DNA from: Bacillus pseudomycoides
GTDB lineage: Bacteria; Bacillota; Bacilli; Bacillales; Bacillaceae_G
Direction of reading: 5' to 3'
NCBI RefSeq assembly: GCF_002551005.1
Contig: NZ_NVOY01000021.1
Span: forward strand, 1-33,220
Length of the DNA stretch: 33,220 nucleotides
A program made the translations under genes and the position numbers. Under the pieces are notes generated by a model that saw only the letters and a list, made by a program, of their open reading frames with translations, did not search any database and was not told the DNA's origin. Positions 26,351-33,122 of this stretch are shown piece by piece; the stretch's first letter is position 1; each line of letters opens with the position of its first letter.

Positions 26351-26510
26351 CTATTTCACTAGCTATTCATAGTACCTATATTCATCTTTTTAAAAAAACC
26401 TAATTTAATATTACATAATACAACTAAATATGACAACAGCCTGTCGTTAATTTACTAAAAACACCAAATAAATAACAGTGTATTTTTATACATCTAAAAT
26501 ATTTATATAT

Positions 26511-26560
26511 ATAAAAAACCTAAGAGTCAATGAATTTCCCCTAGGTTTTTTATTTTTTTT
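26511..26560 (-). terminator. Terminator after the second tyrosine kinase gene
   Basis: AAAAAACCTA and TAGGTTTTTT pair perfectly across a 19-base loop (26513-26522 with 26542-26551), with T-runs on the minus strand. It separates kinase 2 from the modulator operon. Confidence 0.75.
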
Positions 26561-26562
26561 AA

Positions 26563-27240
26563 TTAATAATACCCATATGTATGTTCGGACTGAGGTTTCC
26601 CATTAAGCACAACACCGAGTAATGTTGTGTTTGTATGCTGTAATACATTTTTCGCTTTTAACGCTTGCTCTTTTTCCGTTTTTCCGCTGCATAGTACAAG
26701 TATCGTGCCTTGGCATTGATTGGCAACAACTTGAGCATCTGTAACGGCAAGAACAGGTGGTGTATCGAAAAGGATGAGATCATAGTGCTTTTCTGCTTCT
26801 TTCAATAATTCCCCCATCATCGCTGAGCTCAGTAATTCCGCTGGATTTGGCGGTATAGGTCCGCATGGTAACAGATGTACATTTTCTATATCCGTTTTGG
26901 CAATACATTCCTGCAACGTTCGCTGCTTCGATAATACATTCGTTAATCCAAAAATGGTATCAACTTGAAATAGCTGATGAAGAACTGGTTTTCGCAAGTC
27001 CGCATCGACAAGCAAAATTTTTTCTCCTTGTTGTGCAAAGGCGACAGCAAGATTGGCAGTCGTCGTTGTTTTTCCTTCTCCTGGGTTTGCCGATGTCACG
27101 ACAAGAGAACGGATCTTTTGATCAACGGAAGCAAATTGTATGTTCGTTCGGATATTACGATATTGTTCAGCAAGAACAGATTGCGGCTTTTCATATGCAA
27201 TGAGTTTCCGCTTCGATTGCAGACCTTTACGAAAAAACAT
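26563..27240 (-). CDS. Bacterial tyrosine kinase, CpsD/PtkA type, copy 2 (225 residues)
   Basis: Paralogue of the kinase at 24821-25525, with SVLAEQYRNIRTNIQFAS, Walker A (SANPGEGKTTTTAN), Walker A' (LLVDADLRKP) and ILFDTPPV. The tail ends E-H-T-Y-G-Y-Y, a smaller tyrosine cluster than copy 1. No modulator gene is attached, so it would have to use the one downstream or act alone. The frame is open to 27312, but ATG 27240 is nine bases after AGGAGG and gives the basic N-terminus FFRKGLQSKRKL. It is monocistronic between its own promoter (27376-27404) and a terminator (26511-26560). Confidence 0.93.
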   Translation of the reverse strand: MFFRKGLQSKRKLIAYEKPQSVLAEQYRNIRTNIQFASVDQKIRSLVVTSANPGEGKTTTTANLAVAFAQQGEKILLVDADLRKPVLHQLFQVDTIFGLTNVLSKQRTLQECIAKTDIENVHLLPCGPIPPNPAELLSSAMMGELLKEAEKHYDLILFDTPPVLAVTDAQVVANQCQGTILVLCSGKTEKEQALKAKNVLQHTNTTLLGVVLNGKPQSEHTYGYY

Positions 27241-27375
27241 ATACGACATCCTCCTCATATAAAGTGAAACCTTCATGTGGCCACTAACCAGCAGTAAAGG
27301 GAGTGAGATCATACGCTTTCTAGCATAAGAAATCGGAATCTACTTAACAATTCCCCCAAAAAATACCACATACAA

Positions 27376-27404
27376 ATCATACAAGATTTTACTTGTATTG
27401 AAAA
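27376..27404 (-). promoter_or_regulatory. Candidate promoter with inverted-repeat operator upstream of kinase 2
   Basis: On the minus strand -35 TTTTCA (27399-27404) and -10 TATGAT (27376-27381) are 17 bases apart. The perfect inverted repeat ATACAAG-N6-CTTGTAT (27379-27398) fills the spacer and overlaps the -10, a typical repressor-site position. The leader to ATG 27240 would be about 130 bases. Confidence 0.45.
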
Positions 27405-27463
27405 TGAATTTTTTGAATAAATTGTAAATTCGGAATATGTGAATTTTGTATATTAAATATGAA

Positions 27464-27569
27464 ATAAAGTGAAACTTCCATCAGTGGGGGGTTCATCCCC
27501 CACCTATCTTCCTCGTTCCTCTCTGCATCTTGAGGTGGGGGTCTTACTGCCCACGAATAGCGGGATAAA
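27464..27569 (-). repeat. bcr1-like dispersed repeat, short copy, with TTTAT flanks
   Basis: The 96 bases between the flanks match, in reverse orientation, the repeat that begins at 33123. The shared pattern is CCCGC, GGGCAGTAAGACCCCC, CACCTCAAGAT, a GAGAG-containing middle, AAGATAGGTGGGGGAT. CCCACCT and AGGTGGG form its main stem. On the minus strand both ends are bordered by TTTAT (27464-27468 and 27565-27569 read as ATAAA on plus), the target duplication known for bcr1 of the B. cereus group. It is shorter than the ~155 bp I recall for bcr1, so it may be an internally deleted copy. Confidence 0.72.
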
Positions 27570-27600
27570 TAAAAAAACCGTCATCATCATGACGGTTTTA
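27569..27600 (-). terminator. Terminator of fabZ
   Basis: AAACCGTCAT (27575-27584) and ATGACGGTTT (27589-27598) form a perfect stem with a four-base loop. On the minus strand it exits into seven T, which run directly into the TTTAT border of the bcr1-like repeat. Confidence 0.82.
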
Positions 27601-28032
27601 CTCTTTTTTATCTCCAAGCGCAAATGTAATTTCCGCTTCACATGCTACTTCACCATTTACAGTTGCGACTGCTTTTCCTTTGCCAATCGGACCGCGTATA
27701 CGAGTCATTTCTACTTCTAAGCGAAGCTGATCACCTGGGCGTACTTGTCTTTTAAAGCGACAGTTGTCAATACCAGCAAAGAAAGCAAGACGGCCGCGGT
27801 TTTCTTCTTTCTTTAAAACAGCAATTGCACCGACTTGTGCTAATGCTTCTACAATAAGCACACCAGGCATTACTGCGTAGTCAGGGAAATGACCGTTAAA
27901 GTATTCTTCATTTGCAGATACGTTTTTAATCCCTACCGCACGTTTTCCTTCTTCTACTTCAAGAACTTGGTCAACAAGTAGAAATGGATAGCGATGCGGG
28001 ATAATTTCTTTAATTTGCTCTATATTTAACAT
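27598..28032 (-). CDS. fabZ: 3-hydroxyacyl-[acyl-carrier-protein] dehydratase (144 residues)
   Basis: Hot-dog fold dehydratase of fatty-acid elongation. It has the start [21 protein letters not shown] and catalytic [21 protein letters not shown] (active-site H, with the acidic residue in VEALAQ). [15 protein letters not shown] and the length are also those of FabZ. ATG 28032 has AGGAG nine bases upstream; the GTG three bases earlier is possible. It sits next to mbl, as in B. subtilis, but without the flagellar genes that separate them there. Confidence 0.96.
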   Translation of the reverse strand: MLNIEQIKEIIPHRYPFLLVDQVLEVEEGKRAVGIKNVSANEEYFNGHFPDYAVMPGVLIVEALAQVGAIAVLKKEENRGRLAFFAGIDNCRFKRQVRPGDQLRLEVEMTRIRGPIGKGKAVATVNGEVACEAEITFALGDKKE

Positions 28033-28092
28033 CACATCTCGCTCCTTTTTTAGACATTAGTCTTAGTACTAGGTTATATATATTATCCCACT

Positions 28093-28326
28093 TTGTTTAT
28101 TATTTGTCATTACAAAAAAACGAAGCAGAAAAATCTGCTTCGTGTCATTTTAAAAAAATGCATATACTCTTTCTTCTCTACAATTTTTGGTATAACAAGC
28201 ATAAATACAGTTCACACGGAGATAGAAAAAGCATATGCCCAAGTTAGGGGAAGTCAATATACCAAAGGCATATTCACCTCATTTGTCGTATTCGCCTTCA
28301 TTATAATATATTTATATACGATATGA
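28093..28326 (+). pseudogene. Possible remnant of a small membrane protein gene
   Basis: A plus-strand frame whose last 43 codons look protein-like: S-I-N-T-V-H-T-E-I-E-K-A-Y-A-Q, then a hydrophobic end with V-V-F-A-F-I-I-I-Y. No ATG or GTG and no ribosome site lie in frame; the only upstream start is a TTG before a hairpin. I therefore read it as a start-less remnant or chance frame. The rest of 28033-28514 is AT-rich, with hairpins at 28121-28143 and 28450-28480. Confidence 0.22.
28110..28146 (-). terminator. Perfect hairpin with T-run between mbl and fabZ
   Basis: CGAAGCAG and CTGCTTCG pair perfectly around a six-base loop (28121-28142). The minus strand continues into seven T. No minus-strand gene directly precedes it, so it may end mbl read-through or an unannotated short transcript. 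Confidence 0.65.
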
Positions 28327-28439
28327 AAACGACAAATTTCAACATTTTTCCCTATAATAATCTATTTTTCTCTTTTTTTCTTTATTTTTCTTTAATTTTC
28401 GTAAAAGCGTTATATTTTTAAAAATAAATAAATAGATAT

Positions 28440-28482
28440 AATAATTTAAAAAAACGTTAGGGTATGTGCCTAACGTTTTTCG
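28440..28482 (-). terminator. Terminator of mbl
   Basis: AAAAACGTTAGG and CCTAACGTTTTT (28450-28461 and 28469-28480) form a perfect 12-bp stem with a seven-base loop, followed on the minus strand by T-runs. It lies 35 bases after the mbl stop codon. Confidence 0.87.
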
Positions 28483-28514
28483 TTCTTTTCATTTCCACTG
28501 ATTCCAGTACGTTC

Positions 28515-29516
28515 TTATCGAAGAGCGCGTCGTGGTAATTTATCAATGTTCTCAAGCATGATACCCGTTCCAACTGCTACGCAGTGCATTGGATTTTCCG
28601 CAATTAATACAGGTACTTTTAACTCTTCTGCAAGAAGCATGTCAATGCCATGCAATAATGCACCGCCACCTGTTAAAATAACGCCGCGGTCAATAATATC
28701 AGCAGATAATTCAGGTGGTGTACGTTCTAATACACCTTTTGCAGCTTGTACAATAACAGCTGCGTTTTCTTTCAATGCCTCTGTAATTTCTTCAGAGCCT
28801 ACTGTAATTGTGCGAGGTAAACCCGTTACCATGTCACGACCGCGAATTTCAAGTTCTTCACTACGTGCACCTGGGAACACTGTACCTACTTTAATTTTAA
28901 TATCTTCTGATGTACGTTCCCCAATTAATAGCTTATACTTACGTTTAATATAGTTTAAGATCTCCATATCAAACTTATCGCCCGCCATTTTAATGGAAGA
29001 GGAGGTAACGATATCGCCCATAGAAAGTACTGCAATATCTGTTGTACCTCCGCCAATATCCACAACCATATTTCCGCTTGGTTGGAAGATTTCCATACCA
29101 GCACCGACAGCAGCTACTTTTGGTTCTTCTTCTAAGTACACTTTCTTACCGCCAGATCTTTCAGCAGCTTCACGGATTGCTTTTTGTTCTACAGACGTGA
29201 TGTTTGTTGGACAGCAAATTAAAATGCGAGGTTTTGATAAAAAGCCTTTTACGTCAAGTTTGTTGATAAAATGTTTTAACATCGCTTCTGTAATTTCGAA
29301 GTCAGCAATTACACCATCTTTAAGCGGACGAATCGCTACAATGTTTCCAGGTGTACGCCCTACCATACGTCTTGCTTCTTCCCCTACTGCTAATACTTTC
29401 CCTGTATTGCGGTCAATTGCCACAACAGACGGTTCATTTAATACAATTCCTTTACCTTTTACATGAATTAATACGTTGGCCGTGCCAAGGTCAATTCCGA
29501 TATCTCTCGCAAACAT
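28515..29516 (-). CDS. mbl: MreB-like actin homologue Mbl (333 residues)
   Basis: Bacterial actin that organises the lateral-wall elongation machinery. The start MFARDIGIDLGTANVLIHVKG and the segments EPSVVAIDRNTG, CCPTNITSVEQKA, EEPKVAAVGAGM, VVDIGGGTTDIAV, RGVILTGGGALLHG are those of Mbl, including the phosphate-binding DLGT and DIGGGTTD loops. The MFARDIGID opening and the gene order spoIIID-mbl identify it as Mbl rather than MreB or MreBH. ATG 29516 follows GAGGAGGAAGCACAGGA. It has its own terminator. Confidence 0.97.
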   Translation of the reverse strand: MFARDIGIDLGTANVLIHVKGKGIVLNEPSVVAIDRNTGKVLAVGEEARRMVGRTPGNIVAIRPLKDGVIADFEITEAMLKHFINKLDVKGFLSKPRILICCPTNITSVEQKAIREAAERSGGKKVYLEEEPKVAAVGAGMEIFQPSGNMVVDIGGGTTDIAVLSMGDIVTSSSIKMAGDKFDMEILNYIKRKYKLLIGERTSEDIKIKVGTVFPGARSEELEIRGRDMVTGLPRTITVGSEEITEALKENAAVIVQAAKGVLERTPPELSADIIDRGVILTGGGALLHGIDMLLAEELKVPVLIAENPMHCVAVGTGIMLENIDKLPRRALR

Positions 29517-29674
29517 TCCTGTGCTTCCTCCTCAATATCTAAATCAGGTTAAACCCGAATTCTTTACACCTAATTCCTAATTTTATCATATTCTTTCCTG
29601 AAACGTAATATTGAAGAAATGAATTATGCTGAAAAAAAAGTTACTTTTCTTCGGAATGCTTGCTTCATGTCAGA

Positions 29675-29947
29675 TTATTGACGCACGATTTTTTCTGTAT
29701 CCTCTTTTTGATACTTCTGTTTCGTCGCTTCTCCGCCCCGGAGATGACGAATTGACTTATGATAATCAAGAATTTCCTTCACTTCATTTGCGAGTTCTGG
29801 ATTAATTTCTGGTAAGCGTTCTGTTAAATCTTTATGCACAGTACTTTTTGACACACCAAATTCCTTCGCAATAACACGAACTGTTTTTCTTGTCTCCACG
29901 ATATACTTGCCAATCTTGATTGTTCTCTCTTTGATGTAATCGTGCAC
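29675..29947 (-). CDS. spoIIID: Sporulation transcription factor SpoIIID (90 residues), GTG start
   Basis: Mother-cell regulator that switches gene expression from the sigma-E to the sigma-K stage. The helix-turn-helix is in VRVIAKEFGVSKSTVHKDL, followed by ERLPEINPELANEVKEILD and the basic HLRGGEATKQKY tail, as in B. subtilis SpoIIID. GTG 29947 lies eight bases after GGGAGG and gives the known HDYIKERTIKIGKY start. The frame continues open upstream to another GTG at 30073, which has an even better ribosome site (see the leader entry). Confidence 0.96.
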   Translation of the reverse strand: MHDYIKERTIKIGKYIVETRKTVRVIAKEFGVSKSTVHKDLTERLPEINPELANEVKEILDYHKSIRHLRGGEATKQKYQKEDTEKIVRQ

Positions 29948-30073
29948 ACCACTCGCCTCCCTAAATTGGATGTGAGAAGGGTGAAATGAGACTCGCTGCA
30001 TGTGACTAAGCTGTAAGTTCGAGTGCTGTTTGTAAGCGCTACACTTTCTGGGATTTATAATGAAATGATCCAC
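29948..30073 (-). promoter_or_regulatory. usd-like translated leader in frame with spoIIID
   Basis: A GTG at 30073 lies six bases after GAGGTGA (30080-30086). Its 42 codons (beginning D-H-F-I-I-N-P-R-K-C) run without a stop into SpoIIID. In B. subtilis a short ORF upstream of spoIIID, usd, must be translated to expose the spoIIID ribosome site. This leader is probably its counterpart, but here it has no stop of its own and would also yield a 132-residue extended SpoIIID. A CACC/GGTG and CTC/GAG pairing could mask the internal start. Confidence 0.5.
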
Positions 30074-30115
30074 GATTTCTCACCTCAAACACTCTCTTTG
30101 CTTTGGTTTATAACC

Positions 30116-30144
30116 ATTGTATTGCCCGCATTGTATTTATATGC
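30116..30144 (-). promoter_or_regulatory. Candidate sigma-E promoter of spoIIID
   Basis: On the minus strand GCATAT (30139-30144) and AATACAAT (30116-30123) are 15 bases apart, close to the sigma-E consensus (-35 ATA-type, -10 CATACAAT). The start would be about 35 bases before GTG 30073. Confidence 0.45.
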
Positions 30145-30239
30145 TACAAGTTCTCTATTTTTGCGGACTACAGTGACAAAAATTACATTTTTTTGAGAAA
30201 TCGGTGGAAAATGAAAGTTTCCCCTTTGAAAAGGCAAAA

Positions 30240-30266
30240 AAAATGACGCCTTCTAAAAAGCGTCAT
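30240..30266 (-). terminator. Terminator of the small membrane protein gene
   Basis: TGACGC and GCGTCA pair (30243-30266) with AAAAG/CTTCT in the middle. On the minus strand eight T follow. The stop codon lies inside the stem. Confidence 0.78.
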
Positions 30267-30397
30267 TCCTCTCGATCAAATTCTTCTTCCAAAAGGCTTT
30301 GACGGGGGACTTCTTTCTTGCTGGTAATCAAATAATATAAGGAAAATAAAACAAATAATAAAATAATTGCAATTGACACAACAAATAATAAAGACAA
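30263..30397 (-). CDS. Small single-pass membrane protein (44 residues), TTG start, between spoIIQ and spoIIID
   Basis: Not recognised as a named gene. A strong AAGGAGGGG lies just before TTG at 30397. The frame encodes a hydrophobic segment (residues 2-24: S-L-L-F-V-V-S-I-A-I...) followed by a charged cytoplasmic-type tail (K-K-E-V-P-R-Q and E-E-E-F-D-R-E-E). It ends at TGA 30263 inside a perfect terminator. Ribosome site, amphipathic layout and terminator together argue for a real gene. The flanking genes spoIIQ (forespore) and spoIIID (mother cell) suggest, but do not show, a sporulation role. Confidence 0.72.
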   Translation of the reverse strand: MSLLFVVSIAIILLFVLFSLYYLITSKKEVPRQSLLEEEFDREE

Positions 30398-30489
30398 AAT
30401 AATCCCCTCCTTATTAGTAATATATATTCGAGAATTCTGTCCAATTTCCTTGCCGTTACAAGGTTTTTAAAATACATTTTATTTTTATA

Positions 30490-30536
30490 TAAAAATAAAA
30501 CCATCAATTCTCGTATAGAGAGTTGATGGTTTTGTT
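30490..30536 (-). terminator. Terminator of spoIIQ
   Basis: AAAACCATCAATTCTC (30497-30512) pairs with GAGAGTTGATGGTTTT (30518-30533) around a five-base loop, with a T-rich exit on the minus strand. Confidence 0.87.
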
Positions 30537-30538
30537 CA

Positions 30539-31381
30539 TTACTCAGCTTGTTCAGAAGATGTCGTTTCGTTCTCCGCCGAACCATTTGTTGATTTCTCTT
30601 CTTTTTTCTTGTCATCAGCTGAGCTGTTTGTTGATTTCTCTTCTTTTTGCTTATCATTGGCTGAGCCGCTTGTTGATTTCTCTTCTTTTTTCTTTTCTTG
30701 CTTTTCAACTTTAATATCCGCAACAGACTTATCAAAGAAGCTCTCTGGGTTTACAGCAACATTATCTTTACGAACTTCGAAATGAACATGATACCCTGCA
30801 TCTTTGTTCACTTCGCTTAATCCTGCTTTCCCTAACACTTCACCTTGATTAATTTTCGCGCCTTTTTCCACTTTTGCATTTCCTAAGCTTTGGTAAAACG
30901 TTGTAATACCATTGCCACTGTCAACTGTTACAACATAGCCAAGAAGTGGATCTTTTTCCGCTTTTGTAACTGTTCCGCTTAATGCCGCCGTTACATCAAA
31001 TTCTTTTTCATTTTTCGCTGCGATATCGATTCCTGTATTTGCAGAGTATGTGTTGTTATAAAAAACAAGTGCTTGTTCTTGCTCCTCAGCCGCTGCTTTA
31101 TCTTCGTAAAACTTCTTCTTTACAACAACTTCTGTGCCACTTGCAGTTGGCATCTTCACAACTTCTGAAGATTTGATGACTGGCACTGTTGGATTTTCAC
31201 CTTGGCTTTGCTGCGTTGCTTCATTTTTCTCAGGCATCTTTTTCGTATTCATTGCCTGATACCATAATGCAACCGTTAAAATGACTGCTGCACACACAAT
31301 GTATAGTGTCGGGAATACCCAACGCTTTTGAAACAAATGGACTACTTTTCGAGAAGACTTCTTGTTTTCCCTCTCTCTCAT
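30539..31381 (-). CDS. spoIIQ: Stage II sporulation protein Q, LytM/M23 fold (280 residues)
   Basis: Forespore membrane protein that bridges to mother-cell SpoIIIAH during engulfment and forms the feeding-tube channel. A basic N-terminus, one membrane segment (about 23-41), a linker, and a LytM domain (about 80-217) are visible. In the LytM site the first zinc ligand position reads N115-T-G-I-D119 instead of H-x-G-x-D, while H198-V-H200 remains, so peptidase activity is unlikely, as in B. subtilis SpoIIQ. The C-terminal 50 residues contain three copies of a 14-residue unit starting KEEKST (42-bp DNA repeats, period from 30588). ATG 31381 follows GAGGTGATGATAGA. A sigma-F-like promoter lies at 31446-31475. 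Confidence 0.94.
   Translation of the reverse strand: MRERENKKSSRKVVHLFQKRWVFPTLYIVCAAVILTVALWYQAMNTKKMPEKNEATQQSQGENPTVPVIKSSEVVKMPTASGTEVVVKKKFYEDKAAAEEQEQALVFYNNTYSANTGIDIAAKNEKEFDVTAALSGTVTKAEKDPLLGYVVTVDSGNGITTFYQSLGNAKVEKGAKINQGEVLGKAGLSEVNKDAGYHVHFEVRKDNVAVNPESFFDKSVADIKVEKQEKKKEEKSTSGSANDKQKEEKSTNSSADDKKKEEKSTNGSAENETTSSEQAE
30588..30713. repeat. 42-bp tandem repeat (three units) within the spoIIQ 3' end
   Basis: GTTGATTTCTCTTCTTTTT recurs at 30588, 30630 and 30672, exactly 42 bases apart, encoding 14-residue units KEEKST-(S/N)-(G/S)-S-A-x4. The units differ slightly, so they are an older expansion that could vary in number between strains. Confidence 0.85.
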
Positions 31382-31445
31382 TCTATCATCACCTCAGCAA
31401 TCATTTTGAACAAGATTCATCCATCCTATACAATCTATAACTGAT

Positions 31446-31475
31446 TACTTTTCGACAAAATTTGTAAAAATATGC
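31446..31475 (-). promoter_or_regulatory. Candidate sigma-F promoter of spoIIQ
   Basis: On the minus strand GCATA (31471-31475) and TCGAAAAGTA (31446-31455) are separated by 15 bases, close to the sigma-F pattern (GYATA, GGnnAnAnTR). It is placed about 65 bases before ATG 31381. Confidence 0.4.
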
Positions 31476-31513
31476 ATAGAAACCACAAAAATTTCCGAGG
31501 AAATGATAGAAAA

Positions 31514-31546
31514 AAGAAAAAACCGAGCGCTTTGGCTCAGTTTTTT
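31514..31546 (-). terminator. Terminator of the ABC exporter operon
   Basis: On the minus strand ACTGAGC and GCTCGGT pair (31535-31541 with 31522-31528), flanked by A6 and T6 runs that extend the stem. The stop codon sits at its edge. Confidence 0.75.
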
Positions 31547-32252
31547 AGTCTAGTTGTTTCTTTTTGTAGACGAAGATACAAATCACCATCAGTGCCGCCA
31601 TCCAAATGGCATTATTAATTAGATGCTCTTGAATGGCAGAGAAGCCCTTTCCATGTAACGCTTTATCAAGGCCCTCTATAATATGAGTTGTCGGAAGAAG
31701 CCTTACCGCTTTTATTATAACTTCATTTTTCACAAACGCTTGTAGCATCGGTCCCAGTGAAAATAATATGAAGATTGGCATACCTATAACAGATGTCTGC
31801 GCAATATTTTGTGATAACAATCCAACAATCGTACCTAATATAATACATAACAATGTACCTATTAGAAGGATTACAATTAACATTCCAATATTTCCTTTTA
31901 ACATTCCTAAAATGAGTAAACTAGCGAAGCTTGATACAATGACAAAAAATATCGTTAATACACTTTTTCCAAAAATAACTTCTAATGGATTAGCTGGGGA
32001 TAGCATTAAAACGCGTAATGTATGCTTTTCTTTTTCTTCAGCAATAATAATCGCTTGTACAAAACTCCCAACCATTGTGAGTGCCATTGCAATCGTAAAG
32101 CTAGCGATAAACCCCTTATCTGTATCCAGATTACTATAAAAAAGAGCAAGTATAATTGGAAATAAAGCCATAATCACAATTTGTGAATTTTTCCCCGCGT
32201 CATACATTTCTTTCCTTACAATCGCCGAAAACCGCTTCATAGAAAATGTCAT
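31545..32252 (-). CDS. ABC-2 type transporter permease (235 residues)
   Basis: Six-helix ABC-2 permease that forms an exporter with the ATPase upstream. The N-terminal amphipathic helix FSAIVRKEMYDAGKNSQIV precedes TM1. EEKEKHTLRVLMLSPANPLEVIFGKS is the typical cytoplasmic loop after TM2, and TM segments run to about residue 232. It is on the short side for the family. The ATG overlaps the ATPase stop codon (TAATG at 32250-32254), and GGAGGGG lies just upstream. Substrate is unknown; drugs, antimicrobial peptides or sodium are usual for this class. Confidence 0.9.
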   Translation of the reverse strand: MTFSMKRFSAIVRKEMYDAGKNSQIVIMALFPIILALFYSNLDTDKGFIASFTIAMALTMVGSFVQAIIIAEEKEKHTLRVLMLSPANPLEVIFGKSVLTIFFVIVSSFASLLILGMLKGNIGMLIVILLIGTLLCIILGTIVGLLSQNIAQTSVIGMPIFILFSLGPMLQAFVKNEVIIKAVRLLPTTHIIEGLDKALHGKGFSAIQEHLINNAIWMAALMVICIFVYKKKQLD

Positions 32253-33094
32253 TATAATCCCCTCCCAGTTACTTCAATAAAAATATCTCCTAATGTTGGC
32301 TCATAAGAATGAATCGATAGTAATTCACCTTTTTTCATCCATTCTGAAATACGTTTTGCTCCTAATCCATCTTTTTGCACTGTTTCTTTTTTCTTATCTT
32401 TTAACACAACTTCAATTTTGTCTTTTGCGTATTGTAAACGGAGGTTTTCTGGCGTATCAAGTGCGACAATTTCCCCGCCGCATAAGAATGCGATGCGATC
32501 ACAAAGTGTTTCTGCCTCATCCATATTGTGTGTTGTTAAAAAGATTGTCGTTCCTTCTTTATTTAAATCCCTTAAGATGTTATGAATGTTTTGAACATTT
32601 GCCGGATCGAGTGCAGAAGTTGGTTCATCTAAGAAGAGAATATCTGGCTTATGCAAAACCGCCCGCGCTAGCGTCACACGTTGCTTCATTCCTTTTGAAA
32701 GCTTCTTTACCTGTGTTTTTTTATCGTCTAATAAGTTCACCTCTGCTAACACTTCATCAATTCGTTCTTTTTTGCAGTCGTATAAGTCACAAAATAATAG
32801 TAAGTTATCATAAACGCTAAGTCTTTCATATAGGCCGCTGTTATCTGTTAAAATACCAATTCGTTTATAGTCAATGCTTCCTGGTCCTGTAATATCTTGT
32901 CCTAACACTTTTACCATTCCTACACTATGAAGTAACTGAGCAGTTAAAATTTTTACCGTTGTTGTTTTTCCCGATCCGCTCGGTCCAAGAAACCCGAAAA
33001 TTTCACCTTGCTTCACTTCAATATTTACATTACGAAGCGCTGTTTTGCTATCGAAGGTTTTCATCACATCTTTCATTTCAATTGCCAATGCCAT
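32252..33094 (-). CDS. ABC transporter ATP-binding protein (280 residues)
   Basis: ATPase of the ABC exporter. Walker A is FGFLGPSGSGKTTT, the Q-loop region is IGILTDNSGLY, the signature is KKLSKGMKQRVTLARA (LSKGMKQ), Walker B is ILFLDEPTSALDP, and the switch histidine is LTTHNMDEAE. The C-terminal part after about residue 215 is the short extension seen in ABC-2 drug/NatA-type ATPases. ATG 33094 lies eight bases after GGGG. The frame is open to 33118, but that start has no ribosome site and abuts the repeat at 33123. The promoter must therefore lie in or beyond that repeat. Confidence 0.93.
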   Translation of the reverse strand: MALAIEMKDVMKTFDSKTALRNVNIEVKQGEIFGFLGPSGSGKTTTVKILTAQLLHSVGMVKVLGQDITGPGSIDYKRIGILTDNSGLYERLSVYDNLLLFCDLYDCKKERIDEVLAEVNLLDDKKTQVKKLSKGMKQRVTLARAVLHKPDILFLDEPTSALDPANVQNIHNILRDLNKEGTTIFLTTHNMDEAETLCDRIAFLCGGEIVALDTPENLRLQYAKDKIEVVLKDKKKETVQKDGLGAKRISEWMKKGELLSIHSYEPTLGDIFIEVTGRGL

Positions 33095-33122
33095 CTCTTC
33101 ATCCCCTTTGTTTTTCATTCAT

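Noticed and set aside
27241-27312. Upstream start for kinase 2 adding 24 residues
   Set aside because: No ribosome site upstream; AGGAGG lies at correct distance only from ATG 27240.
28546-29466. Long plus-strand frames opposite mbl
   Set aside because: The sense frame is unmistakably Mbl; the antisense frames lack ribosome sites and family features.
30328-30735. Basic, K/R-rich 135-codon frame overlapping the end of spoIIQ
   Set aside because: It is the shifted reading of the 42-bp tandem repeat and runs through the spoIIQ terminator.
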